This document shows, in pieces, positions 26,873 to 35,737 of a stretch of DNA of 64,000 nt; the first letter of the stretch is position 1, and the number at the start of each line of letters is the position of its first letter. Origin of the DNA: Polaribacter sp. HaHaR_3_91 (GTDB taxonomy: Bacteria > Bacteroidota > Bacteroidia > Flavobacteriales > Flavobacteriaceae); the NCBI RefSeq assembly GCF_019278525.1, contig NZ_CP058986.1:2576001-2640000 (forward strand). Reading direction: 5' to 3'. The translations under genes were made by a program, and so were the position numbers. The notes below the pieces were generated by a model that saw only the letters and a list, made by a program, of their open reading frames with translations, was not told the DNA's origin and searched no databases.

Positions 26873-26896
26873 TTTTGATAAAAATAATCAAAGTTT
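26873..26896. repeat. 24-bp direct repeat, copy 2, upstream of the surface lipoprotein
   Basis: Identical to 24715-24738. It lies 12 bases before the start codon, the same distance as copy 1 from its own gene. Confidence 0.7.
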
Positions 26897-27016
26897 TATT
26901 GAACGTAAATAATTCTTTGAACTAGTTTTGAAAAAAATTAAAATTGAGCGCAATAAAAAAGTGGTATTAACTTTGTAAAGCTAAAACCTCTTTTTATATG
27001 TAAAAGACAATTGGTC

Positions 27017-28018
27017 TTATTTCTGAAAATACTCAGGAATTAATCCTTTTAATTTTTCTAGAGTTTCATCAACAGTTAAATCACTCATTCCTCCAGAAGC
27101 ATTAGCATGTCCTCCTCCGTTAAAATGTTCTTTTGCTAACATATTAACCGGGTTTTCTGCTCCTTTAGAACGGAAAGAAATTTTCATAATTCCGTCTCTT
27201 TCAGTAAATACAATAGCAGCTTTCATCCCTTTTATTGATAAAACTAAATTTGCCAAACTATCTGTATCTCCTTTCTTATAGTGATATTTCGCCAACTCTT
27301 CTTTAGATAAAGAAATAATTGCCACATTATAATCGTATAAAATTTCTAATTTCTCACTCATTGCATATCCTTGTAAACGCAAACGAGTTTCTGTATTATT
27401 ATCACTTAATTTTTCATGAATTAAATGATGTTCTACTCCTGCTGCTAAAATTTTAGCTAAAACCTCGTGTGTTCTTGGTTTTACAGAATTGAATCTAAAA
27501 CTTCCTGTATCTGTTAAAATTCCTAAATATAAAGGGGTTCCTATTTTTTCATCTAACAATTCTAAATGACCAGATTGCTCTATTAAATCTATAATTAATT
27601 GTGATGTTGATGATGCTGTAGTTTCTGAAACTGTGATTGTAGGAAATTCTTCAGGGTTCAAATGATGATCTATCATAATTTTCTTACAAGTTGCTTCTTC
27701 TAACAAAACTTGCATTTCTGGACCTACTCTATTGGTTGCATTGTAATCTAAACAGAAAATTAAATCTGCTTTTTGCATTTCTACTGTTACTTCTTCCGGG
27801 TTTTCTTCCATTAAAAGAATTGAAGAAGTATCTAACCAATATAAAAAATCTGGTGCTTTATCTGGGTGACAAACAACTGCTTTCTTTCCTAACTTTTCTA
27901 TAAAATGAAGTAAACCTAAAGAAGAACCTATGGAATCTCCATCTGCAGATTTGTGTGCTGTAATAACGATGTTTGAAGCAGCTTGAATTTCTGCTTCTAT
28001 TTGTTGGTAAATATTCAT
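27017..28018 (-). CDS. DHH-family phosphoesterase, NrnA-like
   Basis: A 333-residue DHH/DHHA1 phosphoesterase. Motifs: TAHKSADGDSIGSS (metal-binding DxD type), FCLDYN, IDHHLNPE and, in the DHHA1 domain, GGGHANASGGMSD. NrnA-type enzymes degrade nano-RNA and dephosphorylate pAp; which activity dominates here cannot be told. Single gene. Confidence 0.93.
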   Translation of the reverse strand: MNIYQQIEAEIQAASNIVITAHKSADGDSIGSSLGLLHFIEKLGKKAVVCHPDKAPDFLYWLDTSSILLMEENPEEVTVEMQKADLIFCLDYNATNRVGPEMQVLLEEATCKKIMIDHHLNPEEFPTITVSETTASSTSQLIIDLIEQSGHLELLDEKIGTPLYLGILTDTGSFRFNSVKPRTHEVLAKILAAGVEHHLIHEKLSDNNTETRLRLQGYAMSEKLEILYDYNVAIISLSKEELAKYHYKKGDTDSLANLVLSIKGMKAAIVFTERDGIMKISFRSKGAENPVNMLAKEHFNGGGHANASGGMSDLTVDETLEKLKGLIPEYFQK

Positions 28019-28369
28019 GTCGTGTGTTTTTCAATTGCAAATACTCAGCAATTGTATTTTTTTATGAGGATGCGAAGTTAGGTTTATTATTGAAGTGAAG
28101 CAGTGAGTTCTTATTATTTAATTGCCAATAAATTATTTAAAAACAAGTTCACTAATTTTAAGATTCTAAGTAGTTAAACCTTTAAATAAAAATATTTTCT
28201 TGATAAAAACAAAAGTAATCCTTAAAGAACTATTTTTATTTTAGATTTAAACCTCATTTATTTTGTTCATACAGTAATATTTAAAGAAGCATTTGATTAA
28301 ACAATTACAATTTTGCTTTTATATTTTCAGTATTAAAGTAATCTATCCGCTTTATTTCTGATGTTAATT
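28019..28369. other. Intergenic region without visible gene
   Basis: About 350 AT-rich bases between nrnA-like and the DUF2007 gene, both on the minus strand. It should hold the nrnA promoter. No long palindrome, repeat, RNA gene or open frame of note was seen. Confidence 0.6.
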
Positions 28370-28585
28370 CTACTCAATTTGATTAACTTCAGCTAAAATC
28401 TCTTTTACTCTATCTATATCTGCATCATGAACTTGTAGCTCAACTTCAAATGATCCCATATGTGGCATTATTTGAGTTGTAAATTCATTTAGTAAAAAAC
28501 ATTTAATTCCTTCGTGCTCTAACCTGCCTTTTAGTATAAATAAATCGGAAATGTTGTGTGATTTTTGAATTGTTATTAAGCTCAT
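28370..28585 (-). CDS. DUF2007 (putative signal-transducing) protein
   Basis: A 71-residue soluble protein. The pattern LKGRLEHEGIKCFLLNEFT...VELQVHDADIDRVKEIL is that of the DUF2007/GlnB-like ferredoxin-fold family. Known members are small and of undetermined function; some genomes annotate them as signal-transducing. Single gene. Confidence 0.85.
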   Translation of the reverse strand: MSLITIQKSHNISDLFILKGRLEHEGIKCFLLNEFTTQIMPHMGSFEVELQVHDADIDRVKEILAEVNQIE

Positions 28586-28700
28586 AGCATTTTTTTAGTG
28601 AATATAATAATATTTTTACTAAATTACAATATTACTTACAATTTAATTTTAGTATTGATACATCATTAAAATGACTGAATCTTATGTTAATTAGGCGTTG

Positions 28701-29165
28701 TTATTTTTTTATAAAAACATCTAATCGGTTGTTGGTAGTTTGCTGAATTTTATTTCTCATAAAAGAGGACCATCCCAATAAATAACCAGGAAGTCCCATT
28801 GCTTGTTTTGTCCAAGACCATAAATCAAAAGTGTCAAAATGCTGTATAATTTTACCATCTTTAAATCTAAAATCGGCAGAAACTCTATTAACCACTTTTC
28901 TTTTCTTGTCTCCATAAAGATATTCTGCTACCCAATTTGCTTTTCCGTTTTCTGCAGTTGCTTCTATATTACTAAAGTTAATAGTAGTGTCTTGTTTTTT
29001 ATTAGAAAGTAGCATTTCCCACATTTTAAAAGCTCTATCTCCCTCTAACCTTCCGAATACAGCATCTTTAAAGACAACATCCTTATGATAACATTCTAGC
29101 ATTCCTGTTACATTTCCATTAGAAAATGATGTGTAAAACTTCTTTATTATTTCCTTATTTTCCAT
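28701..29165 (-). CDS. SnoaL/NTF2-like protein
   Basis: A 154-residue cone-shaped alpha+beta protein. The N-terminus EIIKKFYTSFSNGNVTGMLECYHKDVVFKDAVFG is the typical NTF2-like start, and FRFKDGKIIQHFDTFDLWSW is the characteristic strand pair. Ligand and activity unknown; no clear catalytic Asp/His pair is required. Single gene. Confidence 0.88.
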   Translation of the reverse strand: MENKEIIKKFYTSFSNGNVTGMLECYHKDVVFKDAVFGRLEGDRAFKMWEMLLSNKKQDTTINFSNIEATAENGKANWVAEYLYGDKKRKVVNRVSADFRFKDGKIIQHFDTFDLWSWTKQAMGLPGYLLGWSSFMRNKIQQTTNNRLDVFIKK

Positions 29166-29319
29166 TTAGTTGCTGTTTTTTAATTGAGTTTAATGTTAAC
29201 GATGATATCACATCGTTTCAAAGTCCAATTATCAGAAGTTAGCGAAGTTATAAGAAAATAGGTACGGAAACAAATCTAACTCTAAAACTAAAGGTTTCTT
29301 TAATAATAAATTAACGATA

Positions 29320-30075
29320 TTAGTCAATCCAGTTCTTAAAATCTTTTACACGTTCCCTACTCACAATAATTTCACTATCAGAATAAGAATCTAAGATTAA
29401 CTTTAAACGAGAATTAGAATATGCTATAATGTCTTTTATAGCATTTATGTGCACAATAAAAGTTCTGTTAACTCTAAAAAAATGTTCCGGATTTAATTGT
29501 TCTTGCCAAGTTTCTAAAGAATTATCTAGCAAGTAATTCCTATTTTCTTTTGTATGAATATAAGTAGATTTATTCTCACTGTAAAAACATGTTACCTCAT
29601 CAATATTTATAATTTTTATGTGTTGACCAACCTTAATCGTCAATCTCTTTTTAAATTTTCTATCTACGGGATTCACCAATAGTTTACGAATTTCATCCAA
29701 GTTTACCTGTACTTCTGTTTCTTTTGGCCGATATTCTTTAAACTTTTCTACGGCAACTTTTAGTTCATCTTCATCTAAAGGTTTTAGCAAATAATCAATA
29801 CTATTTAACTTGAATGCTTTTAACGCATATTCATCATAAGCAGTAGTAAAAATAATAGCAGATTTCACTTCTATTTCTTCAAAAATCTCAAAAGACAATC
29901 CATCAGAAAGCTGAATATCTAAAAAAATCAAATCTGGATGTTCATTGTTTTGTAACCAATTTAAAGACTCTTCTACCGAGTGCAACATCTGCTGAACTTC
30001 TAAATTTAATGCTGCTAACATTCTGTTTAGCCTTCTTGCTGCAGGTTTTTCATCTTCAATTATTAATACATTCAT
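29320..30075 (-). CDS. LytTR-family response regulator
   Basis: A 251-residue regulator. Receiver domain 1-120 with acidic pocket EDE, phospho-acceptor Asp53 (LIFLDIQLSDG) and conserved Lys in LLKPLDEDEL; LytTR DNA-binding domain about 145-251 (CFYSENKSTYIHT, FFRVNRTFIVHINAI). It is the last gene of an operon that begins with its probable partner histidine kinase. The four small genes between them are 2TM proteins. Confidence 0.95.
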   Translation of the reverse strand: MNVLIIEDEKPAARRLNRMLAALNLEVQQMLHSVEESLNWLQNNEHPDLIFLDIQLSDGLSFEIFEEIEVKSAIIFTTAYDEYALKAFKLNSIDYLLKPLDEDELKVAVEKFKEYRPKETEVQVNLDEIRKLLVNPVDRKFKKRLTIKVGQHIKIINIDEVTCFYSENKSTYIHTKENRNYLLDNSLETWQEQLNPEHFFRVNRTFIVHINAIKDIIAYSNSRLKLILDSYSDSEIIVSRERVKDFKNWID

Positions 30076-30154
30076 TTTTGTAATCGCTTTTTAAGATTGT
30101 TGGTCTTTTATATTTTTAAATTCTTCTTTTTGTTTAAATAATATTCAGTTGATT

Positions 30155-30466
30155 TTAATCTTGCATAAATTCTTTGATTTTTTTCTCTTCCCAATTTTTA
30201 TTAAAAACACCTGCAAAACCAAATGTTTTAAAAGTATCAATTAACAAAACAACTCCCCAAATTAACCAAAAAGGAATATGCTTAAATCCGTCTGAATCGT
30301 ATTGATTGCTTAGCACAAAGTCACCGAAAATCTTAAAAGAAAACGTCCAAACAAATGTTAAAAATAAATTTACTAAAACATAGGTTACAACATGTTTGTA
30401 AAACTTTTTAATTTCTGCAACTCTTTGTTTTGCTTCAAAAAATCTCTTTTCGTCTAAATTTTCCAT
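30155..30466 (-). CDS. 2TM-domain protein (fourth of a tandem set)
   Basis: A 103-residue protein with two membrane segments. The N-terminal AKQRVAEIKKFYKHVVTYVLVN and the C-terminal NWEEKKIKEFMQD match the 2TM domain family. The protein is paralogous to the three upstream genes and to the C-terminus of the kinase. Probably a membrane partner of the kinase; no biochemical role is known. Confidence 0.88.
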   Translation of the reverse strand: MENLDEKRFFEAKQRVAEIKKFYKHVVTYVLVNLFLTFVWTFSFKIFGDFVLSNQYDSDGFKHIPFWLIWGVVLLIDTFKTFGFAGVFNKNWEEKKIKEFMQD

Positions 30467-30470
30467 AATC

Positions 30471-30806
30471 TTATAATTTATGTTTCCTGAGATCTTCTTT
30501 ATCCATCATTTCTTTAATTTTCTTTTCTTCCCAATCTGCGCCAAAGCCAATCGATTTAAAACCAAAAACGCCCATCCAATGAAAAAACATACCAATTCCC
30601 CAAAAAAGCCAAGTAGAATAAGTACCAAAGTTACTTATAGCATCTTCAAAATTATATCCGCTTTGCATTAAGCCAAAAATAACAACGCCACTAATAAAAA
30701 TGTTTACCAAAACGTAAACCATTAAATGTACATAAAAACCTTTTATTGCTTTAACTCTTTTTTTAGCTTTAATATAATTTTGTTCTTTTGTAAAATCTCT
30801 TTCCAT
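30471..30806 (-). CDS. 2TM-domain protein (third of a tandem set)
   Basis: A 111-residue two-helix membrane protein. Family hallmarks: YIKAKKRVKAIKGFYVHLMVY, GMFFHWMGVFGFKSIGFG and DWEEKKIKEMMDKE. The tail adds a short basic extension. It lies 4 bases upstream of the next member; the array is a single transcript. Confidence 0.88.
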   Translation of the reverse strand: MERDFTKEQNYIKAKKRVKAIKGFYVHLMVYVLVNIFISGVVIFGLMQSGYNFEDAISNFGTYSTWLFWGIGMFFHWMGVFGFKSIGFGADWEEKKIKEMMDKEDLRKHKL

Positions 30807-30808
30807 AA

Positions 30809-31096
30809 CTATTTTTTTTCATTCATAAATTCTTTAATCTTTTTTTCTTCCCAATTGTTTCCTAAACCTAATAACTTTAGTCCAAAAACAGACAACCAGT
30901 GAAAGAAAAGCCCTATTCCCCAGCCACATAAAGAGAACCAAAACCAATGAAAATGAGGTTCGAATTTTAAATTTACAAAAATTATAATCGGTATCACAAT
31001 ACAATAAATACTTAAATGTGTGTAAAACCCTTTTATCTTTTTTACTCTTTTCTGCGCTCTAATATATTGTTGTTTTTGCGTAGTATCTGTATCCAT
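30809..31096 (-). CDS. 2TM-domain protein (second of a tandem set)
   Basis: A 95-residue member with two membrane helices. It is closer than its siblings to the kinase C-terminus: both have the FHWFWF sequence and a GWGxGLxFH segment. 2-base gap to the next gene. Confidence 0.88.
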   Translation of the reverse strand: MDTDTTQKQQYIRAQKRVKKIKGFYTHLSIYCIVIPIIIFVNLKFEPHFHWFWFSLCGWGIGLFFHWLSVFGLKLLGLGNNWEEKKIKEFMNEKK

Positions 31097-31098
31097 AA

Positions 31099-31422
31099 TT
31101 ATCTTCTATAATTTTGTTCATCCATATACTTCTGAATCTTCTTTTGCTCCCAATCTTTATTCATAAACAAACTTAAACCAAAAGTATTCAAAGCCTGAAA
31201 AGCAATTCCGATTCCCCAAAAAAACCAAATTTTATAATTATGATAATTAGAAAAAGCTTCCATAAAGGTATCTCCATCATTTATATCTCCAACTATAAAA
31301 ATGGCACTTAAAAAGCTGTTTACAATAATATAAGTTGCCAGGTGTTTATAGAATTTACTAATCTTTTCAACTCTTTTCTTTGCTAAAATATATTTTTGTT
31401 CTTGTGTAAGTTCCTTTTCCAT
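31099..31422 (-). CDS. 2TM-domain protein (first of a tandem set)
   Basis: A 107-residue member: YILAKKRVEKISKFYKHLATY, then two membrane segments, ending DWEQKKIQKYMDEQ. Its ATG overlaps the kinase stop codon by one base (TAATG), so it is translationally coupled to the kinase. Confidence 0.88.
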   Translation of the reverse strand: MEKELTQEQKYILAKKRVEKISKFYKHLATYIIVNSFLSAIFIVGDINDGDTFMEAFSNYHNYKIWFFWGIGIAFQALNTFGLSLFMNKDWEQKKIQKYMDEQNYRR

Positions 31423-32783
31423 TATCTTCTGTTTTTATGCTGATTCTCGGCTTCCATCATTTCTTTTATCTTTCTTTCCTCCCAATTATTGCCTAAGAAA
31501 ATATTGTAGTTATTTACTTCTAAAAAGTGAAATGCCAATCCCATTCCCCATCCAAAAATTGGAAACCAAAACCAATGAAAACCTGAAGAGAACCTTAAAT
31601 TGATAAAAATTAAAAAAGGAATTACAATACAATAAGCTGCTAAATTCTGATAAAATTCTTTTAATTTTTCTACTCTTTCTACTGCTTTCACGTATTTGCT
31701 ATTTTCTAAATCGTCGTTGTACATAATATCGTTCATTTTATATAAGAGAGGTAAACTCACCTTAAAAGTTTTGTTATTGTTATCTATTTTCACTCCCTTT
31801 TGAGTGATCAATCCATATCTATCCGCAATATTCTGCAATCCTACTTTAGTGCTTTTCCCTATTGCTTCTTTAGGATTTACATTGTTTTCTATTATTAAAT
31901 AAGTATCTTCTTCATAAATACTAACTGTTAAAGGTTTAGAAGATGAAACCACATTGTGTTTTACCGCATTTTCTAACAAAAGTTGCAAAGAAAGTGGTAC
32001 AATTTTTAAGTCATTATTACTTATGGTATCTGGAATATTAAATTTCACTGCATCTTCAAAACGCATTTCTAACAACTGCATATACGTTTTTGCAAATTTT
32101 AATTCTTCTTCAATAGGTACTAAATCTTTGTTTCTTTGCTCTAAAACATATCTGTATACCTTAGATAATTTGGTTGTAAATTTTTCTGCTTGCGCAGGGT
32201 TTTCTCCAATCAAACTCGTTAACACATTTAAACTATTGAATAAAAAATGTGGATCTAATTGATTTTTTAGAGACTCAAATTTTGCAGTTTCTGTTTTTGC
32301 AACAATTTCTTGTTTGGTAGTTTCCTGGGTCATAGCACTTTTCCAATTCACCATAAAACCTTTGGCATGAAAAAAAGCAGCGACTCCTAATGAAAATATG
32401 ATTGCAAATAAATGGACCCAAACTAAATATCCTTGAAAGAAGTTTTCTACTTTATATCCAAAAAGCAATATATATTGTATAAAATGAATAATTAAAACGG
32501 CAATTACTGTATAAATTACGGTAGTTATAATTCCTGCCCAAACTCTTTTGTTGGTTTCTTTAACCCAATCCCATTTGGTGTTTAAGTATTCATTAATAAT
32601 TCCGTTTCCAAGTCCTAAAGTAAAAGAATACATTCCCGAAATTAAAAAGGTAATACCTGCACCTTTAAAACTAAATTGTTGGTTTATAACTATAAAAACG
32701 ATCCCTATAACTATGGTCAGTTTTGTACAAAGTATAAAATCATCTTTAATTTTATTATAAATGTGGTTGGTAGGTGTCTTCAT
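31422..32783 (-). CDS. Sensor histidine kinase fused to a C-terminal 2TM domain
   Basis: A 453-residue LytS-type kinase. Four membrane segments (about 20-140) with no obvious ligand domain, then the His_kinase domain with phospho-acceptor His179 (LDPHFLFNSLN), and an ATPase domain (LLLENAVKHN; GLQNIADRYG). Residues about 365-453 are an added 2TM domain (YVKAVERVEKLKEFYQNLAAY...NWEERKIKEMME), homologous to the four following genes. The LytTR regulator at the end of the operon is the likely partner. Confidence 0.93.
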   Translation of the reverse strand: MKTPTNHIYNKIKDDFILCTKLTIVIGIVFIVINQQFSFKGAGITFLISGMYSFTLGLGNGIINEYLNTKWDWVKETNKRVWAGIITTVIYTVIAVLIIHFIQYILLFGYKVENFFQGYLVWVHLFAIIFSLGVAAFFHAKGFMVNWKSAMTQETTKQEIVAKTETAKFESLKNQLDPHFLFNSLNVLTSLIGENPAQAEKFTTKLSKVYRYVLEQRNKDLVPIEEELKFAKTYMQLLEMRFEDAVKFNIPDTISNNDLKIVPLSLQLLLENAVKHNVVSSSKPLTVSIYEEDTYLIIENNVNPKEAIGKSTKVGLQNIADRYGLITQKGVKIDNNNKTFKVSLPLLYKMNDIMYNDDLENSKYVKAVERVEKLKEFYQNLAAYCIVIPFLIFINLRFSSGFHWFWFPIFGWGMGLAFHFLEVNNYNIFLGNNWEERKIKEMMEAENQHKNRR

Positions 32784-32812
32784 TTTGGGAAATTGTTCTT
32801 AAAAAATTCTAA

Positions 32813-33226
32813 CTAAAATTTAATTTCTAAAGATACATTTTTATCGTTAACCTTAAATTTTGCATGTTCAAATCTTGGCGGACCAAAAGTCATGTTATTG
32901 TTAGAAGCACCATAATCTTCTAAAGGCATTCCATTAGCTTTAAAATCCATTTTATCATTATCATTTTTATCATGATAACAAATAATTGCATATTCGCCTC
33001 CTTCTACGTTTTCGAAAACCACTGTACTTTTCCCTGCTTCAATTATAGCATTAGCACTCTGTATTGGTTTCATTCTATAATTTGTTTTGTCATATAAAGC
33101 AAAACCAACTTTACCAGAATCTGAAGTAATATTTACTACAGTTGCTGTAATTGTTTTGTTTTGAGCTGTTACTAAGTTTGTAACACATAACATTGCCGTT
33201 GTTAAAATTGCTAAGATAAGTTTCAT
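32813..33226 (-). CDS. DUF2141 exported protein
   Basis: A 137-residue protein. The frame continues 14 codons upstream, but the ATG at 33226 starts a good signal peptide (MKLILAILTTAMLCVTNLVTAQ). The rest matches DUF2141: SDSGKVGFALYDK, GEYAIICYHDKNDNDKMD, GMPLEDYGASNN and FGPPRFEHAKF. A periplasmic beta-sandwich of unknown role. It is next to the sensor-kinase operon but separated by 29 bases. Confidence 0.88.
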   Translation of the reverse strand: MKLILAILTTAMLCVTNLVTAQNKTITATVVNITSDSGKVGFALYDKTNYRMKPIQSANAIIEAGKSTVVFENVEGGEYAIICYHDKNDNDKMDFKANGMPLEDYGASNNNMTFGPPRFEHAKFKVNDKNVSLEIKF

Positions 33227-33836
33227 AATAAGTTGTTTTAAGTGGTTAATTATACTACAAAGATGCAAATCAACCTTAGTTCTATAAATTTAAGAATACC
33301 GAGTTGTAATTTTTTAAGGATGAGTTGTAGTTTTCACATAAAATAATCAGTAATAAATAATAAGCAGTAATTTAATCACCATTAATATTATGAAAAAAAG
33401 ATTTTTTAAGATATCTGTTGATTTATTTTTAACGCAAACCATAAATTTGTTTAAATTTGATAAAACTGATAAAAAAGCACTACATTTTTGATAATAATTT
33501 TTAAAAAATATTTACTTTAGCAGTATGATTACCACAAGAATAAATAATTTATGTACTACAATAGTTCCCAGCTTGCGCTTGCGCAACCGCCGTCGCTAAT
33601 ATTCTACTTTAGCTACAAGACAACTTATTATAGTATTTATCCATTTATTTATTTTATCGTGAACAATTCTTACAAAACTTACTTACAATCTTTCGTTATC
33701 TTAAAAAATAACAATTTACGACGTAGTTTTTCTATTCGCCCTTTGGGTGTTTAGATAATTATAGAGTTTAGGTGAGTCCGATTCTACATTCAAAAAGAAC
33801 AAACAACAACTTTAATAAAATAAAAAACACAATGCA
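33227..33836. other. 610-bp intergenic region: divergent promoters and arginine-operon leader
   Basis: No credible gene. A TTTAC/TTTAGCAG stretch near 33505-33523 could be the operon -7 region, leaving a leader of up to about 300 nt. ATAAATAATTTAT near 33540-33552 is a near-palindrome that could be an ArgR-type box (weak). Positions 33571-33598 are a GC-rich patch (GCTTGCGCTTGCGCAACCG) very unlike its surroundings. A 67-codon open frame at 33551-33754 is not protein-like. Confidence 0.5.
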
Positions 33837-34454
33837 ATGGAAATTGTAATTGCTAACAAGTCACATATTGTTTATGCAGATATTATTTGCAAAACAATAG
33901 AAGATGCTGCTCAGGTTAGAGGAACAGGTATCGCAAAAAGAAAACCAGAATATGTTGCCACAAAAATGGAAAACGGTAATGCTGTAATAGCATTACAAAA
34001 TGGTGAATTTGCAGGATTTTGCTACATAGAAAAATGGGGGCATGGAAAATTTGTTGCCAACTCTGGTTTAATTGTACACCCAAATTATAGGAATATTGGG
34101 TTATCAAAAAAAATAAAACAAAAAATATTTGAGCATTCTAGAACTAAATTTCCAGATGCGAAAGTTTTTAGTATTACAACTGGTTTTGCTGTAATGAAAT
34201 TAAATAGCGACTTAGGCTATAAACCTGTACCTTTTTCTGAGTTAACAGACGATCAATCTTTTTGGGATGGATGCCAAACTTGTAGAAACTACGATGTTTT
34301 AACAAGAACAGACAGAAAAATGTGTTTGTGTACGGGGATGCTTTTTGATCCTGCAAAAATAAAAAAAGAAGAGAAAACTCCTTTTAAAGAAAAAACATTT
34401 CAAAGATTAAAACGAATAAAACAAGCATTGTTTCTTAAAAAAAATAAAGAATAA
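33837..34454 (+). CDS. GNAT acetyltransferase-like protein heading the arginine operon
   Basis: A 205-residue GNAT-fold protein. The acyl-CoA binding region is SGLIVHPNYRNIGLSKKIKQ, followed by a Cys-rich segment CQTCRNYDVLTRTDRKMCLC and a basic C-terminus. Because it begins the arginine operon and no argA or argJ is visible, it is the best candidate for the enzyme that acylates glutamate. Whether it uses acetyl- or succinyl-CoA cannot be read directly. The argG start follows after 4 bases. Confidence 0.83.
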   Translation: MEIVIANKSHIVYADIICKTIEDAAQVRGTGIAKRKPEYVATKMENGNAVIALQNGEFAGFCYIEKWGHGKFVANSGLIVHPNYRNIGLSKKIKQKIFEHSRTKFPDAKVFSITTGFAVMKLNSDLGYKPVPFSELTDDQSFWDGCQTCRNYDVLTRTDRKMCLCTGMLFDPAKIKKEEKTPFKEKTFQRLKRIKQALFLKKNKE

Positions 34455-34458
34455 TATT

Positions 34459-35637
34459 ATGAAAAAATTAGTAATAGCTTATAGTGGAGGTTTAGACACA
34501 TCTTATTGTGCAGTTAGTTTATCTAAAGAATATGATGTACATGCCGTAAGTGTTAACACAGGCGGATTTACAACAGAAGAGATTAAACACATTGAAAGTA
34601 ACGCCTATAAAATGGGAGTTTCTACGTACAAAAATATTGATGCAGTTGCTACGTTCTACAACAAAGTAGTAAAGTATTTAATTTTTGGTAACGTATTAAA
34701 AAACGCTACGTATCCACTTTCTGTAAGTGCAGAGAGAATTATTCAGGCAATTGAAATTGTAGAATACGCAAAGAGTATTGGAGCTGAATATATTGCTCAC
34801 GGTAGTACAGGTGCAGGAAATGATCAAGTTCGTTTTGATATGATTTTTCAAACTTTGGCTCCTGGAATCAAAATTATTACGCCAATTAGAGACCAAAAAT
34901 TAACAAGACAAGAAGAAATAGATTATTTAAAATCTGAAGGTATTGATATGCCTTGGGAAAAATCTAAATATTCTGTAAACAAAGGTCTTTGGGGAACTAG
35001 TGTTGGTGGAGTAGAAACTTTAAAGTCAGAATTACCTTTACCTAGTGAAGCATATCCTTCTCAATTAGAAAAAGAAGGTGAAGAAAAAGTAACTCTAACT
35101 TTTAAAAATGGTGAATTTGTTGCTTTAAACGGACAAGAAAATGCTCCGGAAGTAAATATCGAAAAATTAAACGACATCGCTTCTGCATATGCAATTGGTA
35201 GAGACATTCATGTTGGTGATACAATTGTTGGTACAAAAGGAAGAGTTGGTTTTGAAGCTGCAGCGGCTTTAATCACAGTAAAAGCACACCATTTGTTAGA
35301 GAAACACAACTTAACAAAATGGCAATTACAGCATAAAGAGTATTTATCTAGTTTTTACGGAATGCATTTACATGAAGGGCAATATTTAGATCCTGTAATG
35401 AGAGATACGGAAGCTTTTTTACAAAGTTCTCAAAAAATGGTTTCAGGTAATGTAGTAGTTTCTTTGAAACCTTATCATTTTACTTTAGACGGAATAATTT
35501 CTGATCACGATTTAATGTCTAGTGCATTTAGTACGTATGGAGAAGAAAACAAAGCTTGGACAGCAGATGATGCAAAAGGTTTTATTAAAATTTTAGGAAA
35601 TCAGAATAAAATATACAGACAAGTAAATAACAAATAA
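34459..35637 (+). CDS. argG: Argininosuccinate synthase
   Basis: ArgG joins citrulline and aspartate with ATP. The PP-loop AYSGGLDTSYCAV is intact; STGAGNDQVRFD and the GRDIHVGDTIVGTKGRVGFE segment follow. Length 392 residues is typical. Second gene of the arginine/proline operon. Confidence 0.96.
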   Translation: MKKLVIAYSGGLDTSYCAVSLSKEYDVHAVSVNTGGFTTEEIKHIESNAYKMGVSTYKNIDAVATFYNKVVKYLIFGNVLKNATYPLSVSAERIIQAIEIVEYAKSIGAEYIAHGSTGAGNDQVRFDMIFQTLAPGIKIITPIRDQKLTRQEEIDYLKSEGIDMPWEKSKYSVNKGLWGTSVGGVETLKSELPLPSEAYPSQLEKEGEEKVTLTFKNGEFVALNGQENAPEVNIEKLNDIASAYAIGRDIHVGDTIVGTKGRVGFEAAAALITVKAHHLLEKHNLTKWQLQHKEYLSSFYGMHLHEGQYLDPVMRDTEAFLQSSQKMVSGNVVVSLKPYHFTLDGIISDHDLMSSAFSTYGEENKAWTADDAKGFIKILGNQNKIYRQVNNK

Positions 35638-35642
35638 TGTTG

Positions 35643-35705
35643 AATCGTGTAATTGTTTAAGTGATTATTTTCACAACGATTACACAACATAACAATTACA
35701 CGATT
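35643..35705. repeat. Palindromic element between argG and argC
   Basis: AATCGTGTAATTGTT (35643-35657) is the exact reverse complement of 35691-35705. The interior and right flank contain further degenerate units of the form AACArTTACACrrTT (to about 35722). Confidence 0.75.
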
Positions 35706-35737
35706 AAACAGTTACACAGTTAAAAATTTTCAAAAGC

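Noticed and set aside
33551-33754. 67-codon open frame between the DUF2141 gene and the arginine operon
   Set aside because: Its translation is low-complexity and repetitive in Tyr, Ser and Leu, it has no ribosome-binding site or similarity to a family, and it covers the GC-rich patch and the AT-rich leader alike.
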